Of a DNA stretch of 64,000 bases, positions 27,459 through 36,848 are shown piece after piece. The position numbers and the translations under genes were made by a program. The DNA is from Micromonospora siamensis (GTDB taxonomy: Bacteria > Actinomycetota > Actinomycetes > Mycobacteriales > Micromonosporaceae): positions 1,550,001 to 1,614,000 of the forward strand of contig NZ_LT607751.1 of NCBI RefSeq assembly GCF_900090305.1, written 5' to 3'. How positions within the stretch are numbered: the stretch's first letter is position 1; each line of letters starts with the position of its first letter. The notes beneath the pieces were generated by a model. The model was not told the DNA's origin, did not search any database, and worked only from the letters and a program-made list of their open reading frames with translations.

Positions 27459-27677
27459 GTGACAGTCGACCGCCCCGGCACGCTGTTGTCACGCCTGCGG
27501 GACGGCCTTCCTGGTGCTCCGGTAAACGATTCGGTGCTGCTCCTGAGGGGTGTCACCCGGCCAGATTAGGTGCCCGCAAGGCTCGGGGTAACCGGACGAA
27601 AAGCTGATACTGTCACGTTCATGGGACAATCTACGGTGTGTCACGTGCTTGAGACGATCAGTGCTCACATGCGTCAC
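27459..27677. promoter_or_regulatory. Intergenic region with repeated TGTCAC motif
   Basis: TGTCAC occurs at 27487, 27551, 27611 and 27639, its reverse complement at 27459-27464, and CGTCAC at 27672. The cluster lies between the XRE gene and the divergent small gene and may be a set of binding half-sites. The part around 27580-27670 is less GC-rich than the surroundings. Confidence 0.4.
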
Positions 27678-27700
27678 GCCCCCGACGCGAGGGGGGAGTG

Positions 27701-28045
27701 GTGACCGAACTCGCCACCCGTGCCCAGGCCTTCGGGCTGATCGCCGAGGGAGTGGCCGCGGGACTGAGCGCGCCGTGGCGCCTCTATCTGGCCCGCGGCT
27801 GCCGCTACCTGTCGCTGAGCGTGGGCGACCGTACCGAGTGGGACGCCTGGCGTACCCACCTCGGCTGCCCGGAACTCAACGTCCGGGTGTACGACGCCGG
27901 TGGCGAGGTCCGGCGCTCCTCCACCGCCGAGGTGGTCCTGGACGGCTGCCGGATCAGCGTCGAGCTGGTCGAGGAGGTGACCACCGACGACCTGGAACGG
28001 CTGCTGGTGGTCGACCCCTCCGGGGCAGATCCGGAGGACCGGTGA
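27701..28045 (+). CDS. Conserved-type small acidic protein of unknown function
   Basis: The 114-residue protein is soluble and alternates strand and helix; it contains WRLYLARGCRYLSLSVGDRTEWDAWRTHLGC and an acidic C-terminus. Two GTG codons at 27698 and 27701 follow a G-rich ribosome site; the second gives VTELATRAQAFGLIAEG. It is divergent from the XRE regulator, a common arrangement for a regulator and its target. No function recognised. Confidence 0.6.
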   Translation: MTELATRAQAFGLIAEGVAAGLSAPWRLYLARGCRYLSLSVGDRTEWDAWRTHLGCPELNVRVYDAGGEVRRSSTAEVVLDGCRISVELVEEVTTDDLERLLVVDPSGADPEDR

Positions 28046-28103
28046 GGAGCCGCGTCGGGCCGCCGGGCTGCCGCGTCCCGGCGCGTCGCCCGGGAGCCGC
28101 CGG

Positions 28104-28442
28104 ATGAGCCCGTTCCTCGCCGTCGTCCTGGTGCTGGTGCTCGCGGCGACCAGCTACGCCGCCGGCCGGCTGCACGGGCAGCTCAGCTACCGGATCGGCT
28201 ACCGGTTCGGCTACCGCCAGGGCTACTTCGACGGGGACCGCGGGGCGTGGAACCGGCGCCGGCGCGACGCGCAGGCCGCCATCGCCTCGGCGCTGTCCAC
28301 CTCGGCCGCCTCCGCCGCCTCCCGGTCGGCGGGGACCGTGAGCCGGCCGGGCACCACCTACACCGGCTCCTCGTTCACCGCGCCCGCCGCCGCGGTGACC
28401 GGCCGGCACCCGACCGGGACGCTGGTCCGGCGGCAGGGCTGA
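28104..28442 (+). CDS. Small single-pass membrane protein
   Basis: The 112-residue protein has an N-terminal membrane helix (FLAVVLVLVLAATSYAAG), a Tyr/Arg/Gly-rich stretch with a repeated GYR pattern (YRIGYRFGYRQGYFDGDRG) and a Ser/Ala/Thr-rich tail. It lies 58 bp after the small acidic protein gene. Function unknown. Confidence 0.6.
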   Translation: MSPFLAVVLVLVLAATSYAAGRLHGQLSYRIGYRFGYRQGYFDGDRGAWNRRRRDAQAAIASALSTSAASAASRSAGTVSRPGTTYTGSSFTAPAAAVTGRHPTGTLVRRQG

Positions 28443-28647
28443 GCCGGACCCTCGACACGGTGCGCCGTCCGCGGCGGACGCGCACCGTCGGGACACCGTC
28501 TCCACCGGTGACGGTGCTCCCACCGGCCGGGGTGCGCGCAGGGGGCATGCATCCCGGCCGGTTCCGCCGCGCGTCGTTCATCTCCCGGTCGGATGAGATC
28601 CACGTCCACCACTAGCCGCCGCGCCCTCGCGCCGCTAGCGTCTAGAC

Positions 28648-30195
28648 ATGGCGCGGGGTTCTCCCGGGCCAGCCGGTCAGCCCGGACCTGCGATCTCGCG
28701 CACGGGGCCAGCATCCGACCCCGCACCGGGCACCGGACGTGGCGGACTCGGGTGGCCGGGTGCCCATCCGCGGAGCAGGCCTGTGACCACTCGCCGTACC
28801 ACCTCCGGTGCCGACCAGACCCCGGCCGCGACGGGCGCGACCCGCCGCACCACCCGCGCTCGCCGCGCCGCGACCGCGCCGGCCGACTCCAAGGAGCCCC
28901 GACCATCCGGCCAGGCATTCGTCCTGGACACCTCGGTCCTGCTCTCCGACCCCGCCGCGTTCCACCGCTTCGCCGAGCACGAGGTGGTGCTGCCGCTGGT
29001 GGTGATCTCCGAGCTGGAGGGCAAGCGCCAGCACCCGGAACTCGGCTGGTTCGCCCGGCAGTCCCTGCGCATGCTCGACGAGCTGCGGGTGCGGCACGGC
29101 CGGCTGGACCGCCCGGTCCCCGCCAACGACCAGGGCGGGACGCTGCGGGTCGAGCTCAACCACACCGACGACGGGGTGCTGCCGCCCGGGTTCCGCAACG
29201 AGTCGAACGACGCCCGGATCCTGTCGGTGGCGCTCAACCTCGCCGCCGAGGGTCGGCAGGTGACCCTGGTCAGCAAGGACATGCCGCTGCGGGTCAAGGC
29301 CGCCTCGGTCGGCCTGCCCGCCGACGAGTACCGGCACGGTCAGGCCAGTGATCCGACCTGGACCGGGATGGCGGAGCTGGAGCTGGCCGAGGAGCAGATC
29401 GGCCAGCTGTACGCGGGCGAGACGCTCGACCTGGACGGCGCCGCCGGCATGCCCTGCCACACCGGGCTGGTGCTGCACTCGACGCGCGGGTCGGCGCTGG
29501 GCCGGGTGCTGCCCGACAAGACCGTCCGGCTGGTCCGCGGCGACCGGGAGGCGTTCGGGGTGCACGGCCGCTCGGCCGAGCAGCGGGTGGCGTTGGACCT
29601 GCTCCTCGACGAGTCGATCGGGATCGTGTCGCTGGGCGGCCGGGCCGGTACCGGCAAGTCCGCCCTGGCGCTCTGTGCCGGCCTGGAGGCGGTGATGGAG
29701 CGCCGCCGGCACAAGAAGGTGGTGGTCTTCCGCCCGCTGTACGCCGTCGGCGGCCAGGAGTTGGGCTACCTGCCGGGCTCGGAGTCGGAGAAGATGTCGC
29801 CCTGGGCGCAGGCGGTCTTCGACACCCTCGGCGCGGTGGTGCACGAGAACGTGCTGGAGGAGGTCACCTCCCGGGGCCTGCTGGAGGTCCTGCCGCTGAC
29901 CCACATCCGGGGCCGGAGCCTGCACGACGCCTTCGTCATCGTCGACGAGGCCCAGTCGCTGGAACGCGGCGTGCTGCTCACCGTCCTGTCCCGGATCGGC
30001 CAGGGCTCCCGGGTGGTGCTCACCCATGACGTGGCGCAGCGGGACAACCTGCGGGTCGGCCGGCACGACGGCGTCACCGCGGTGATCGAGGCGTTGAAGG
30101 GGCATCCGCTGTTCGCGCACGTCACCCTCACCCGTTCGGAGCGTTCTCCGATCGCCGCAATGGTCACTGATCTGTTGGAGGACATACCGCAGTGA
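28648..30195 (+). CDS. phoH: PIN-PhoH fusion ATPase (PhoH2 type)
   Basis: The 515-residue protein has ~90 low-complexity residues, then a PIN nuclease domain ([36 protein letters not shown]...[12 protein letters not shown]...[12 protein letters not shown]) at about 91-220, then a PhoH ATPase with Walker [14 protein letters not shown] and Walker [12 protein letters not shown]. Mycobacterial PhoH2 has this fusion and unwinds and cleaves RNA. ATG 28648 lies 6 nt after TAGCGT (28636-28641), supporting the long form; an internal GTG at 28783 would trim 45 residues. Confidence 0.92.
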   Translation: MARGSPGPAGQPGPAISRTGPASDPAPGTGRGGLGWPGAHPRSRPVTTRRTTSGADQTPAATGATRRTTRARRAATAPADSKEPRPSGQAFVLDTSVLLSDPAAFHRFAEHEVVLPLVVISELEGKRQHPELGWFARQSLRMLDELRVRHGRLDRPVPANDQGGTLRVELNHTDDGVLPPGFRNESNDARILSVALNLAAEGRQVTLVSKDMPLRVKAASVGLPADEYRHGQASDPTWTGMAELELAEEQIGQLYAGETLDLDGAAGMPCHTGLVLHSTRGSALGRVLPDKTVRLVRGDREAFGVHGRSAEQRVALDLLLDESIGIVSLGGRAGTGKSALALCAGLEAVMERRRHKKVVVFRPLYAVGGQELGYLPGSESEKMSPWAQAVFDTLGAVVHENVLEEVTSRGLLEVLPLTHIRGRSLHDAFVIVDEAQSLERGVLLTVLSRIGQGSRVVLTHDVAQRDNLRVGRHDGVTAVIEALKGHPLFAHVTLTRSERSPIAAMVTDLLEDIPQ

Positions 30196-30239
30196 GGCCA
30201 TCGGCGCGCCGGTTCTGAAGGATTCCGTCCGCATTCATC

Positions 30240-30257
30240 TTGTGGCGCAAGTCACAA
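30240..30257. promoter_or_regulatory. CRP-like operator upstream of the transglycosylase-like gene
   Basis: ttgtggcgcaagtcacaa is an 18-bp site with perfect 5-bp arms (TTGTG-N8-CACAA), matching the CRP/GlxR consensus TGTGA-N6-TCACA with one mismatch. It starts the 287-bp leader region of a secreted cell-wall enzyme gene. In mycobacteria and corynebacteria CRP/GlxR control rpf genes for cell-wall lysis. Confidence 0.6.
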
Positions 30258-30482
30258 AATGGCCTGTCGGTTTCCCATCAGTCTCACTGTGCGCAATGGT
30301 GTCCTGCGGGCGCCCATGCACCACGGAGATCGTCGATGATCGTTTCGCCAGCCGGCGGCGAGCATCGGTGAACGCCAGTGCATCGGCTGCGACCGGCTTG
30401 AGGTCGGGGCGCTCGCGACGTGGACGGGCCCAGAGGCGGCCGGTCTCCGCCGCGTCCTTGCCCCCGACGAAGGGACCACTTC

Positions 30483-31208
30483 GTGAGTCGGCTGTGGAGC
30501 CGGTTCGGCGCCCGTACGGCCGCTGTCGCGCTGCTCGCCGTGGGCGTCGCCGGCGGTTTCTATCTGGGCGAAGACCGGGAAGTCCAGCAGCAGGGCCTGA
30601 CCGAGCAGGTCGGGTTCCAGGTCGACCGGACCGAGTACGCCTACCAGCAGGACCGGCAGGCCGAGCACCGGGTCGACTTCGCCAAGCAGCGGGCCGCCGA
30701 GTACCAGGCCCGGCTGCGCGCCGCCGCCGCGGCGAAGGAGGCCGCCGAGCGGGCCAGCGAGGCCGAGGCCGCCGCGGCGTCCCGGAAGAAGGACCGCGAG
30801 GAGGCCGCTGCCGCCGCGGCCAAGAAGAAGGCCGAGGAGGAGGCCGCCGCGAAGGCGGCGGAGTCCAAGCCGTACGACGGCCCGATCCCCGCCTCCTGCA
30901 ACGAGTACAGCGGCAACCGGGCGATCGGCTGCGCGCTGATGCTCCAGGACGGGTTCGGCATCGACCAGTTCCCCTGTCTGGACAAGCTCTGGACCAAGGA
31001 GAGCGGCTGGAACCACAAGGCCTACAACTCCTCGTCCGGGGCGTACGGCATCCCGCAGGCGCTCCCGGGCAGCAAGATGGGCTCGGTGGCCGACGACTGG
31101 AAGACCAACCCGGCCACCCAGATCAAGTGGGGCCTCGGCTACATCGAGGGCCGGTACGACAACCCGTGCGGCGCGTGGAGCCACTCGCAGAACAGCGGCT
31201 GGTACTGA
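30483..31208 (+). CDS. Secreted transglycosylase-like protein with coiled coil
   Basis: The 241-residue protein has an N-terminal hydrophobic anchor (AAVALLAVGVAGGFYLGE), a ~100-residue Ala/Lys/Glu-rich coiled coil, and a C-terminal lysozyme-like domain: CLDKLWTKESGWNHKAYNSSSGAYGIPQALPGSKM...WGLGYIEGRYDNPCGAW. The Glu in KESGW is the expected catalytic residue. This domain is shared with transglycosylase and aggregation-promoting-factor proteins. GTG 30483 follows AAGGGA. A CRP-like site lies ~240 bp upstream. Confidence 0.85.
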   Translation: MSRLWSRFGARTAAVALLAVGVAGGFYLGEDREVQQQGLTEQVGFQVDRTEYAYQQDRQAEHRVDFAKQRAAEYQARLRAAAAAKEAAERASEAEAAAASRKKDREEAAAAAAKKKAEEEAAAKAAESKPYDGPIPASCNEYSGNRAIGCALMLQDGFGIDQFPCLDKLWTKESGWNHKAYNSSSGAYGIPQALPGSKMGSVADDWKTNPATQIKWGLGYIEGRYDNPCGAWSHSQNSGWY

Positions 31209-31223
31209 TCCCGGATCGGACCT

Positions 31224-31265
31224 ACGACGGCGGGGGGTGTGGGACTCCACACCCCCCGCCGTCGT
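31224..31265. terminator. Strong terminator after the transglycosylase-like gene
   Basis: Bases 31224-31242 and 31247-31265 form a perfect 19-bp stem with a gact loop, 16 bp after the stop codon. It isolates the rhomboid gene, which has its own start region. Confidence 0.85.
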
Positions 31266-31320
31266 CGTACCCGGGGCGCTCCGGTGGCGGTCGTCCCCGT
31301 TTGCTGATACCAGTTGGTGG

Positions 31321-31977
31321 GTGACCCTTCACGGCCCGGCGGGCGACCCGCACCGGTTCGGCACCGAGGCGTTCTACGCCTCCCTCGGCCGGGCCTTCGT
31401 CGCCATGTGTGCCGTGGTCCCGTTCCTCTTCCTGATCGAGGTGCTGGACGAGGGGTTGCAGGCCGGCTTCGACGCCGCCGCCGGGATCATCCCGCGCCGC
31501 ATCCAGGGGTTGGACGGCGTCTTCTTCTCGCCGTTCCTGCACCACGGCTTCGCCCACCTCTACAGCAACAGCGTCCCGCTGATCCTGCTCGGCACCTTCG
31601 TGCTCGCCGCGGGTTCCCGGCGGTTCCTCTGGTCCACCCTGGTCATCGTCCTGGTCAGCGGGCTCGGCGTGTGGTTCACCGGTTCGCCGAACTCGGTGGT
31701 GGTGGGCGCCAGCGGGGTCATCTTCGGCTACCTCGGCATCCTGCTCACCCGCGGCATCGTCGAGCGGAGCTGGTGGAACTTCGCGGTCGCGCTGCTGGTC
31801 GGCCTCCTCTACGGCTGGCAGGTGCTCGGCGGCATCCTCCCCACCGACGAGCGGATCTCCTGGCAGGGGCACCTCTTCGGGCTGCTCGGCGGGGTGGTGG
31901 CGGCGATCCTGTTCCGCCGTCGACGGACCGACCTGACCGGGCCGTACCACCCGGAGCCCACGGTCCAGCTGCCCTGA
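31321..31977 (+). CDS. Rhomboid family intramembrane serine protease
   Basis: The 218-residue protein has about six membrane helices. Rhomboid hallmarks are present: FLHHGFAHLYSNSVPL (His and Asn region), the catalytic serine in VVVGASGVIFGYLG, and the catalytic histidine in WQGHLFGLLGGVVAA. It cleaves substrates within the membrane. GTG 31321 is chosen because hydrophobic and family homology begin shortly after; an upstream frame from 31237 would pass through the terminator. Confidence 0.9.
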   Translation: MTLHGPAGDPHRFGTEAFYASLGRAFVAMCAVVPFLFLIEVLDEGLQAGFDAAAGIIPRRIQGLDGVFFSPFLHHGFAHLYSNSVPLILLGTFVLAAGSRRFLWSTLVIVLVSGLGVWFTGSPNSVVVGASGVIFGYLGILLTRGIVERSWWNFAVALLVGLLYGWQVLGGILPTDERISWQGHLFGLLGGVVAAILFRRRRTDLTGPYHPEPTVQLP

Positions 31978-32002
31978 CCGGCGCGCGCTGGGACGTCCTT
32001 GC

Positions 32003-32019
32003 CCCGCCGTCGCGGCGGG
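32003..32019. terminator. Short hairpin after the rhomboid gene
   Basis: cccgccg (32003-32009) pairs with cggcggg (32013-32019) around a tcg loop, between the rhomboid gene and the flavoprotein gene. Weak terminator candidate. Confidence 0.4.
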
Positions 32020-32066
32020 CCTACCGTCGTCGTCAGCACCCCTGACCGGGAAGCGACGGTACGCAC

Positions 32067-33035
32067 ATGCGCCAGGTCGACGTTGCCGTGATCGGGGCCG
32101 GCCCGACCGGTCTCTTCGCCGCCTACTACGCCGGGTTCCGAGGGCTGTCCGTCGCGGTCGTCGACGCCCTGCCCGAGCCGGGCGGGCAGATCACCGCGAT
32201 GTACCCGGAGAAGCTGATCCTCGACGTGGCGGGCTTCCCCGCCGTCAAGGGCCGGGACCTGGTGGCCAACCTGGTGGCCCAGGCCGCCCCCTACTCCCCG
32301 ACCTACCTGCTCGGCACCAGGGCGGAGAAGCTCACCCACGTCGACGGGCGGCCCGTGCTCGGCCTGGCCGGCGGCGAACAGCTCGACTGCGGCGCGGTCA
32401 TCGTCACCGGCGGGCTGGGCAGTTTCGTCCCGCGCCCGCTGCCGGTGGCGGAGAGCAACGCCTGCGCGGGCATCGTCCACTTCGTCCCGCACCCGGCCGA
32501 CCTGGCCGGCCGCGACGTCCTGATCGTCGGGGGCGGCGACTCCGCCTTCGACTGGGCGCTGACGTTGCAGCCGCTGGCCCGCTCGGTCACCCTGGTGCAC
32601 CGCCGCGACCGGTTCCGGACGCACGCCGGCACGGTCGCCCGGGTGCTCGCCCTGCCGGTGCGGGTACTGGTCAACGCCGAGGTGGTCCGGCTGCACGGCG
32701 ACGGCGCGGTGACCGCCGCCGACGTCGCCGTCCGCGGCGCACCGGTGGAGACGCTGCCGGTGGACACGGTGGTCGCCGCGCTGGGCTTCACCGCGGATCT
32801 CGGCCCGCTGGCCGAGTGGGGACTCGAGCTGGACCGCCGGCACATCCGGGTGGACAGCACGATGGCGACCAACCTGCCCCGGGTCTTCGCCGCCGGCGAC
32901 ATCACCGAATATCCGGGCAAGGTCCGCCTGATCGCCACCGGCTTCGGCGAGGCGGCCACCGCGGTCAACAACGCCGCCGTGGCCATCGACCCGGCCGCCC
33001 ACCTCTTCCCCGGCCACTCCTCCGACGCCGGCTGA
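32067..33035 (+). CDS. Thioredoxin reductase-like ferredoxin-NADP reductase
   Basis: The 322-residue flavoprotein has the FAD motif VAVIGAGPTGLFAAYYAG, EPGGQITAMYPEKLILDVAGFP, the NADP motif VLIVGGGDSAFDWAL and the closing motif VFAAGDITEYPGKVRLIATGFGEAATAVNNA. It lacks the CxxC active site of thioredoxin reductases, so it fits the type 2 ferredoxin/flavodoxin-NADP reductases. No ferredoxin gene is adjacent. It is convergent with the TetR gene. Confidence 0.87.
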   Translation: MRQVDVAVIGAGPTGLFAAYYAGFRGLSVAVVDALPEPGGQITAMYPEKLILDVAGFPAVKGRDLVANLVAQAAPYSPTYLLGTRAEKLTHVDGRPVLGLAGGEQLDCGAVIVTGGLGSFVPRPLPVAESNACAGIVHFVPHPADLAGRDVLIVGGGDSAFDWALTLQPLARSVTLVHRRDRFRTHAGTVARVLALPVRVLVNAEVVRLHGDGAVTAADVAVRGAPVETLPVDTVVAALGFTADLGPLAEWGLELDRRHIRVDSTMATNLPRVFAAGDITEYPGKVRLIATGFGEAATAVNNAAVAIDPAAHLFPGHSSDAG

Positions 33036-33054
33036 GCCGCGCCACCGGGGTCGG

Positions 33055-33741
33055 TCAGGGCAGGCCGATGAGGTCGGCCATCAGGCCGGTCTGGTGGTCG
33101 AAGTACGCGTCGCGGTGCGGCACGGTCCGGTTGAGCCGGCCGAACAGTTCGAAGCTGATCACGCCGAAGAGTTGCGTCCAGCCGGCCATGCCGCGGGCCA
33201 GCAGCGCCTCGGGCAGGCCCGGGAAGACGGCGGCGGCCAGTTCGGCCAGGTCCGCGTGGACCTCGTCGGGCAGTTCGTCGGCGGGCGGGGTCAGGAGCCC
33301 GTCGGCCAGCCCGTCACGGAGGATGCCGACCAGGGTGAGCGGGGGACGGAACGCCGGCGCGACCGTGTCGTCCGGAGCCGAGTAGCCGGGGACCGGGCTG
33401 CCGTAGAGCAGCGCGTACTCGGCGGGGTTGGCCAGCGCCCAGGCCCGGGCGGCCCGGCAGGCGGCGTGCCAGCGCCCGCGCAGGTCGGACCGGTCGCAGG
33501 CGGCGTCGGCCGCCTCCACCGCCTCGCCGAGGGCGTCGTACGCCTCGATGATCAGGGCGGTGAGCAGCTCGTCCCGACTGGGGAAGTAGCGGTAGATCGC
33601 CGAGGAGACCATGCCCATGTCCCGGGCGACGGCCCGCAGCGACAGGTTGGCGCCGTCGCTGGCGAGGTGGCGGCGGGCCACCGCCTTGATCTCGTGGATC
33701 ATCTCGGCGCGTACCCGGGCGCGGATCGAGGGAGCGGGCAT
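33055..33741 (-). CDS. TetR family transcriptional regulator
   Basis: The 228-residue protein has a helix-turn-helix in residues ~10-60 (HLASDGANLSLRAVARDMGMVSSAIYRYFPSRDELLTALI) and a ligand-binding C-terminal domain of the WHG/TetR_C_13 type. ATG 33741 is chosen over an upstream frame start. It is divergent from the epimerase gene, with two matching palindromic operators in between, so it very likely represses both. Confidence 0.9.
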   Translation of the reverse strand: MPAPSIRARVRAEMIHEIKAVARRHLASDGANLSLRAVARDMGMVSSAIYRYFPSRDELLTALIIEAYDALGEAVEAADAACDRSDLRGRWHAACRAARAWALANPAEYALLYGSPVPGYSAPDDTVAPAFRPPLTLVGILRDGLADGLLTPPADELPDEVHADLAELAAAVFPGLPEALLARGMAGWTQLFGVISFELFGRLNRTVPHRDAYFDHQTGLMADLIGLP

Positions 33742-33780
33742 GGGTGCCACTCTGCCACGGTCCGGAGCGGCAATCAAAAT

Positions 33781-33797
33781 AGAGAGCACTGCTCTTG
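33781..33797. promoter_or_regulatory. TetR operator O1
   Basis: agagagca-c-tgctcttg is a near-perfect inverted repeat (7 of 8 bp in each arm). It overlaps the -35-like TTGACG (33795-33800) of the epimerase promoter and adjoins tattttg (minus strand), a -10-like sequence of the TetR gene. Confidence 0.75.
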
Positions 33798-33837
33798 ACG
33801 CGCCGGTGGTCGGAGGTTCATGCTGGTGTCCCTCGAC

Positions 33838-33854
33838 AGAGAGCAGTGCTCTCT
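33838..33854. promoter_or_regulatory. TetR operator O2
   Basis: agagagca-g-tgctctct is a perfect palindrome with 8-bp arms around one base. It shares its arms with O1, 57 bp away, and lies between the epimerase promoter and its ribosome site (aggaagg, 33871-33877). Confidence 0.8.
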
Positions 33855-33884
33855 ATTCGGATCTGCGCTCAGGAAGGCGTACCC

Positions 33885-34835
33885 ATGTCGCTGCACGTCA
33901 TCGTCGGCGCCGGCCCCGTCGGCACCGCCACCGCCCGGCTCCTCGCCGAGCGCGGGGAGCGGGTCCGGGTCGTCACCCGGCGCGGCACCGGCCCCGAGCA
34001 CCCGGCCGTGGAGCGGGTCGCCGCCGACGCCGGCGACTCCGGCCGGCTCACCGCCCTCACCGAGGGCGCCACCGCGCTCTACAACTGCGCCAACCCGGCG
34101 TACCACCGGTGGCCGACCGACTGGCCGCCGCTGGCCGCCGCGCTGCTCAGCACGGCCGAGCGCACCGGCGCGGTGCTCGCCGTGGTCGGCAACCTCTACG
34201 GGTACGGGCCGGTCGACGGCCCGATGACCGAGCAGACCCCGCCCGCCTCCACCGGCGTCAAGGGGCAGGTCCGCAACCGGATGTGGGCCGACGCGCTCGC
34301 CGCCCACCAGGCCGGGCGGGCCCGGGTGACCGAGGTCCGCGGCTCGGACTACCTGGGCGTCGGCGGGCTGTCCCTGCCCATGCTCACCCTGCCCAAGGTG
34401 TTCGCCGGGCGACGCGTGGTGCTACCGGTGGACTTCGACGCCCCGCACACCTGGACCTACATCCCGGACGTCGCCCGTACCCTGGTCGCCGCCGCGACCG
34501 ACGAGCGGGCCTGGGGCCGGGCCTGGCACGTGCCCAGCGCGGACGCCGTGCCGCTGCGGGAGCTGGCCGGGCGGGCCGCGGCCCTGGCCGGCGCCCCGGC
34601 CCCGAAGCTGACCCGGCTGCCCTGGCCGGCGCTCTGGCTCGCGGGCCTGGTCAACCCCTTCGCCCGGGAGCTGCGGGAGACCGCCTACCAGTTCGACCGC
34701 CCGTTCGTGATGGACTCCACCGTCGCCCGGCACACCCTCGGCATCGCCCCGACCCCGCTGGACGAGGCGCTGGCCGCCACCGTCGCCGGACTCCGCGACG
34801 GCGCCGACGGTCCCGCGCCCCGCGCCCGGCGGTGA
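33885..34835 (+). CDS. NAD-dependent epimerase/dehydratase family protein
   Basis: The 316-residue protein begins with the Rossmann motif HVIVGAGPVGTATARLLAERG and is an atypical short-chain dehydrogenase-like protein with a NLYGYGPVDGPMTE segment where the catalytic Tyr is expected. ATG 33885 follows AGGAAGG. It is controlled, by inference, by the divergent TetR repressor, suggesting an inducible detoxification or metabolic role. The substrate is unknown. Confidence 0.85.
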   Translation: MSLHVIVGAGPVGTATARLLAERGERVRVVTRRGTGPEHPAVERVAADAGDSGRLTALTEGATALYNCANPAYHRWPTDWPPLAAALLSTAERTGAVLAVVGNLYGYGPVDGPMTEQTPPASTGVKGQVRNRMWADALAAHQAGRARVTEVRGSDYLGVGGLSLPMLTLPKVFAGRRVVLPVDFDAPHTWTYIPDVARTLVAAATDERAWGRAWHVPSADAVPLRELAGRAAALAGAPAPKLTRLPWPALWLAGLVNPFARELRETAYQFDRPFVMDSTVARHTLGIAPTPLDEALAATVAGLRDGADGPAPRARR

Positions 34836-34848
34836 GCCCGCGCCCCTC

Positions 34849-35820
34849 CTACCGCCGGGGCGGCGGGCCGAGGGCGGCGATCAGCACCGCGACCATGGTG
34901 AGGGCCGCGCCGGCCAGCGTCGCCGGGCCCGGGTGCGAGGCGGCGGTGGGCAGCACCAGGTCGAGCAGGACCGCGCCGACGATCTGGCCGGCGATCGTGG
35001 CCAGGCCGAGCAGCAGGACGCCGGTGAAGCGGACGATCGCCGCGGCGAGGGCGATGAAGACGATCCCGATCGGGCCGCCCAGATAGAGCCACGGCTCGGT
35101 CGGGAAGGCGCCGGTGGGCCAACCCCGGACCGCCAGGTCCACGGCGAACGCCACGAGCAGCGCCACCGTCCCGACGGTGAAGTTGACCAGCGTGGCGGTC
35201 AGCGCGCTGCCGCTGGCCGCCCGGACCCGGCCGTTGACCGCCTGCTGCCAGGCGATGCCCACCCCGGCCAGCAGCGGCAACGCGGCCAGCGCCAGGGTGC
35301 CCGGGTCACCCAGCCGGTTGCCCACCGCCAGCAGCACCGCCAGCACGGTCAGCACCGCGCCGGCCAGCCGGGCGACGGTGACCGGCTGCGGCCCGGACGG
35401 GCCGACGCCCGCCCGGTCCACCGCCAGGCTGCTGCCGGACTGGCCGGCCACCACCGCCACCGTGAAGACCGCGACGCCCAGGGTGCCGATGGTCAGACCC
35501 TGGGTGGCCACCAGGAAGGCGCCGCACACGCCGCCCAGGCACTGCCACGGCCGCAGCGACCGGTCGGTCAACGCCGTCCGCAGGCAGGCCAGTCCCCGCC
35601 GCCCACCCGGGGTGGCGGGGACCAGCACCAGCAGGATCAGCAGGCCGAGACCGAACGAGACCACCGCGGCGGCGATGCCGTCGGCCAGGCGTACGCCGAG
35701 TTCGCCGTTGATCCGGGACTGCACGGCCACCGCGACCCCGGAAACGCTCGCCAGCGTGACGCCGGCGATCCGGCGAGCGGTCGACGGGGTGGCCTCCGCC
35801 ACCGTCCCGGTCGCGGTCAC
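34849..35820 (-). CDS. DMT superfamily transporter (YdcZ/DUF606 type)
   Basis: The 323-residue protein has ten membrane helices in two repeated halves, each starting with a pattern such as [29 protein letters not shown] and [28 protein letters not shown]. The two copies of the Q-x2-(I/V)-NG motif are the mark of the DUF606/YdcZ family. Its GTG overlaps the glpX stop (GTGA), so it is translationally coupled to glpX. The substrate is unknown. Confidence 0.85.
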   Translation of the reverse strand: MTATGTVAEATPSTARRIAGVTLASVSGVAVAVQSRINGELGVRLADGIAAAVVSFGLGLLILLVLVPATPGGRRGLACLRTALTDRSLRPWQCLGGVCGAFLVATQGLTIGTLGVAVFTVAVVAGQSGSSLAVDRAGVGPSGPQPVTVARLAGAVLTVLAVLLAVGNRLGDPGTLALAALPLLAGVGIAWQQAVNGRVRAASGSALTATLVNFTVGTVALLVAFAVDLAVRGWPTGAFPTEPWLYLGGPIGIVFIALAAAIVRFTGVLLLGLATIAGQIVGAVLLDLVLPTAASHPGPATLAGAALTMVAVLIAALGPPPRR

Positions 35821-36848
35821 TCCTGTTCGGCCAGGGGCCGGCCGTCGAAGTCGACCGCCGAGTAGAGGGCCAGCTTCTCCAGCCGGTGGTACGAGTCGAT
35901 CACCCGGATGGTGCCGCTCTTGGAGCGCATCACGATCGACTGGGTGTACGCCCCGCCGGCCCGGTAGCGGACGCCGCGCAGCAGGTCGCCGGAGGTGACG
36001 CCGGTGGCCACGAAGAAGCAGTTGTCGCCGGTCACCAGGTCGTCGGTGCCGAGCACCCGGTCCAGGTCGTGGCCGGCGTCCACCGCCTTGCGGCGCTCCT
36101 GCTCGTCCTGCGGCCAGAGCTTGGCCTGCATCGCGCCGCCCATGCACTTCAGGGCGCAGGCGGAGATGATCCCCTCCGGGGTGCCGCCGATGCCCATCAG
36201 CACGTCGACGTCGGACTCGCCGCGGGCGGCGGCGATCGAGCCGGCGATGTCGCCGTCGGAGATGAACCGGATCCCCGCCCCGGTCCGCCGGATCTGCTTG
36301 ACCAGGTCGTCGTGGCGGGACCGGTCCAGTACGCAGACCGTCACCTCGGAGACGTCGCTGCCCTTGACCTTGGCGATCCGGCGGATGTTCTCGGCCGGGC
36401 CGGCGTTGATGTCGATCACGTCCGCGTACGCCGGGCCGACCGCGAGCTTCTCCATGTAGAAGACGGCGCTCGGGTCGAACATGGCGCCCCGCTCGGAGAC
36501 CGCCAGCACCGCCAGGGCGTTCGGCATGCCCTTGCTCATCAGCGTGGTGCCGTCGACCGGGTCGACGGCCACGTCGACCTCCGGTCCGGTGCCGTCGCCG
36601 ACGACCTCGCCGTTGTAGAGCATCGGGGCGTTGTCCTTCTCGCCCTCGCCGATCACCACGACACCGCGCATCTGGATCGAGTTGATCAGCTTGCGCATGG
36701 CGTCGACGGCGGCTCCGTCGCCGCCCTCCTTGTCGCCCCGGCCGACCCACCGGCCGGCGGCCATCGCCGCGGCTTCGGTGACCCGGACCAGGTCGAGAGC
36801 GAGGTTACGGTCGAGATCCTGCGGGATCCGCGTCCTGGTGGTTGTCAT
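35817..36848 (-). CDS. glpX: Class II fructose-1,6-bisphosphatase
   Basis: The 343-residue enzyme has the GlpX metal and substrate motifs: [70 protein letters not shown] and [21 protein letters not shown]. It removes the 1-phosphate of fructose-1,6-bisphosphate, a gluconeogenic step also served by pckG in this window. GAGGAGGAG precedes the ATG. The DUF4245 gene is divergent, the same arrangement as mycobacterial Rv1099c/Rv1100. Confidence 0.96.
   Translation of the reverse strand: MTTTRTRIPQDLDRNLALDLVRVTEAAAMAAGRWVGRGDKEGGDGAAVDAMRKLINSIQMRGVVVIGEGEKDNAPMLYNGEVVGDGTGPEVDVAVDPVDGTTLMSKGMPNALAVLAVSERGAMFDPSAVFYMEKLAVGPAYADVIDINAGPAENIRRIAKVKGSDVSEVTVCVLDRSRHDDLVKQIRRTGAGIRFISDGDIAGSIAAARGESDVDVLMGIGGTPEGIISACALKCMGGAMQAKLWPQDEQERRKAVDAGHDLDRVLGTDDLVTGDNCFFVATGVTSGDLLRGVRYRAGGAYTQSIVMRSKSGTIRVIDSYHRLEKLALYSAVDFDGRPLAEQE

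Noticed and set aside
27489..27677. 62-residue minus-strand frame in the XRE upstream region
   Set aside because: No ribosome site or recognisable features; it overlaps the intergenic repeats and is probably a chance frame.
30196..30482. c-di-AMP (ydaO-type) riboswitch upstream of the transglycosylase-like gene
   Set aside because: The conserved blocks of that riboswitch are not visible in the leader; only the gene context would suggest it.
30420..30482. ATG 30420 as start of the transglycosylase-like protein
   Set aside because: The extra residues are Pro/Arg-rich and precede the signal anchor; GTG 30483 has a ribosome site and gives a normal N-terminus.
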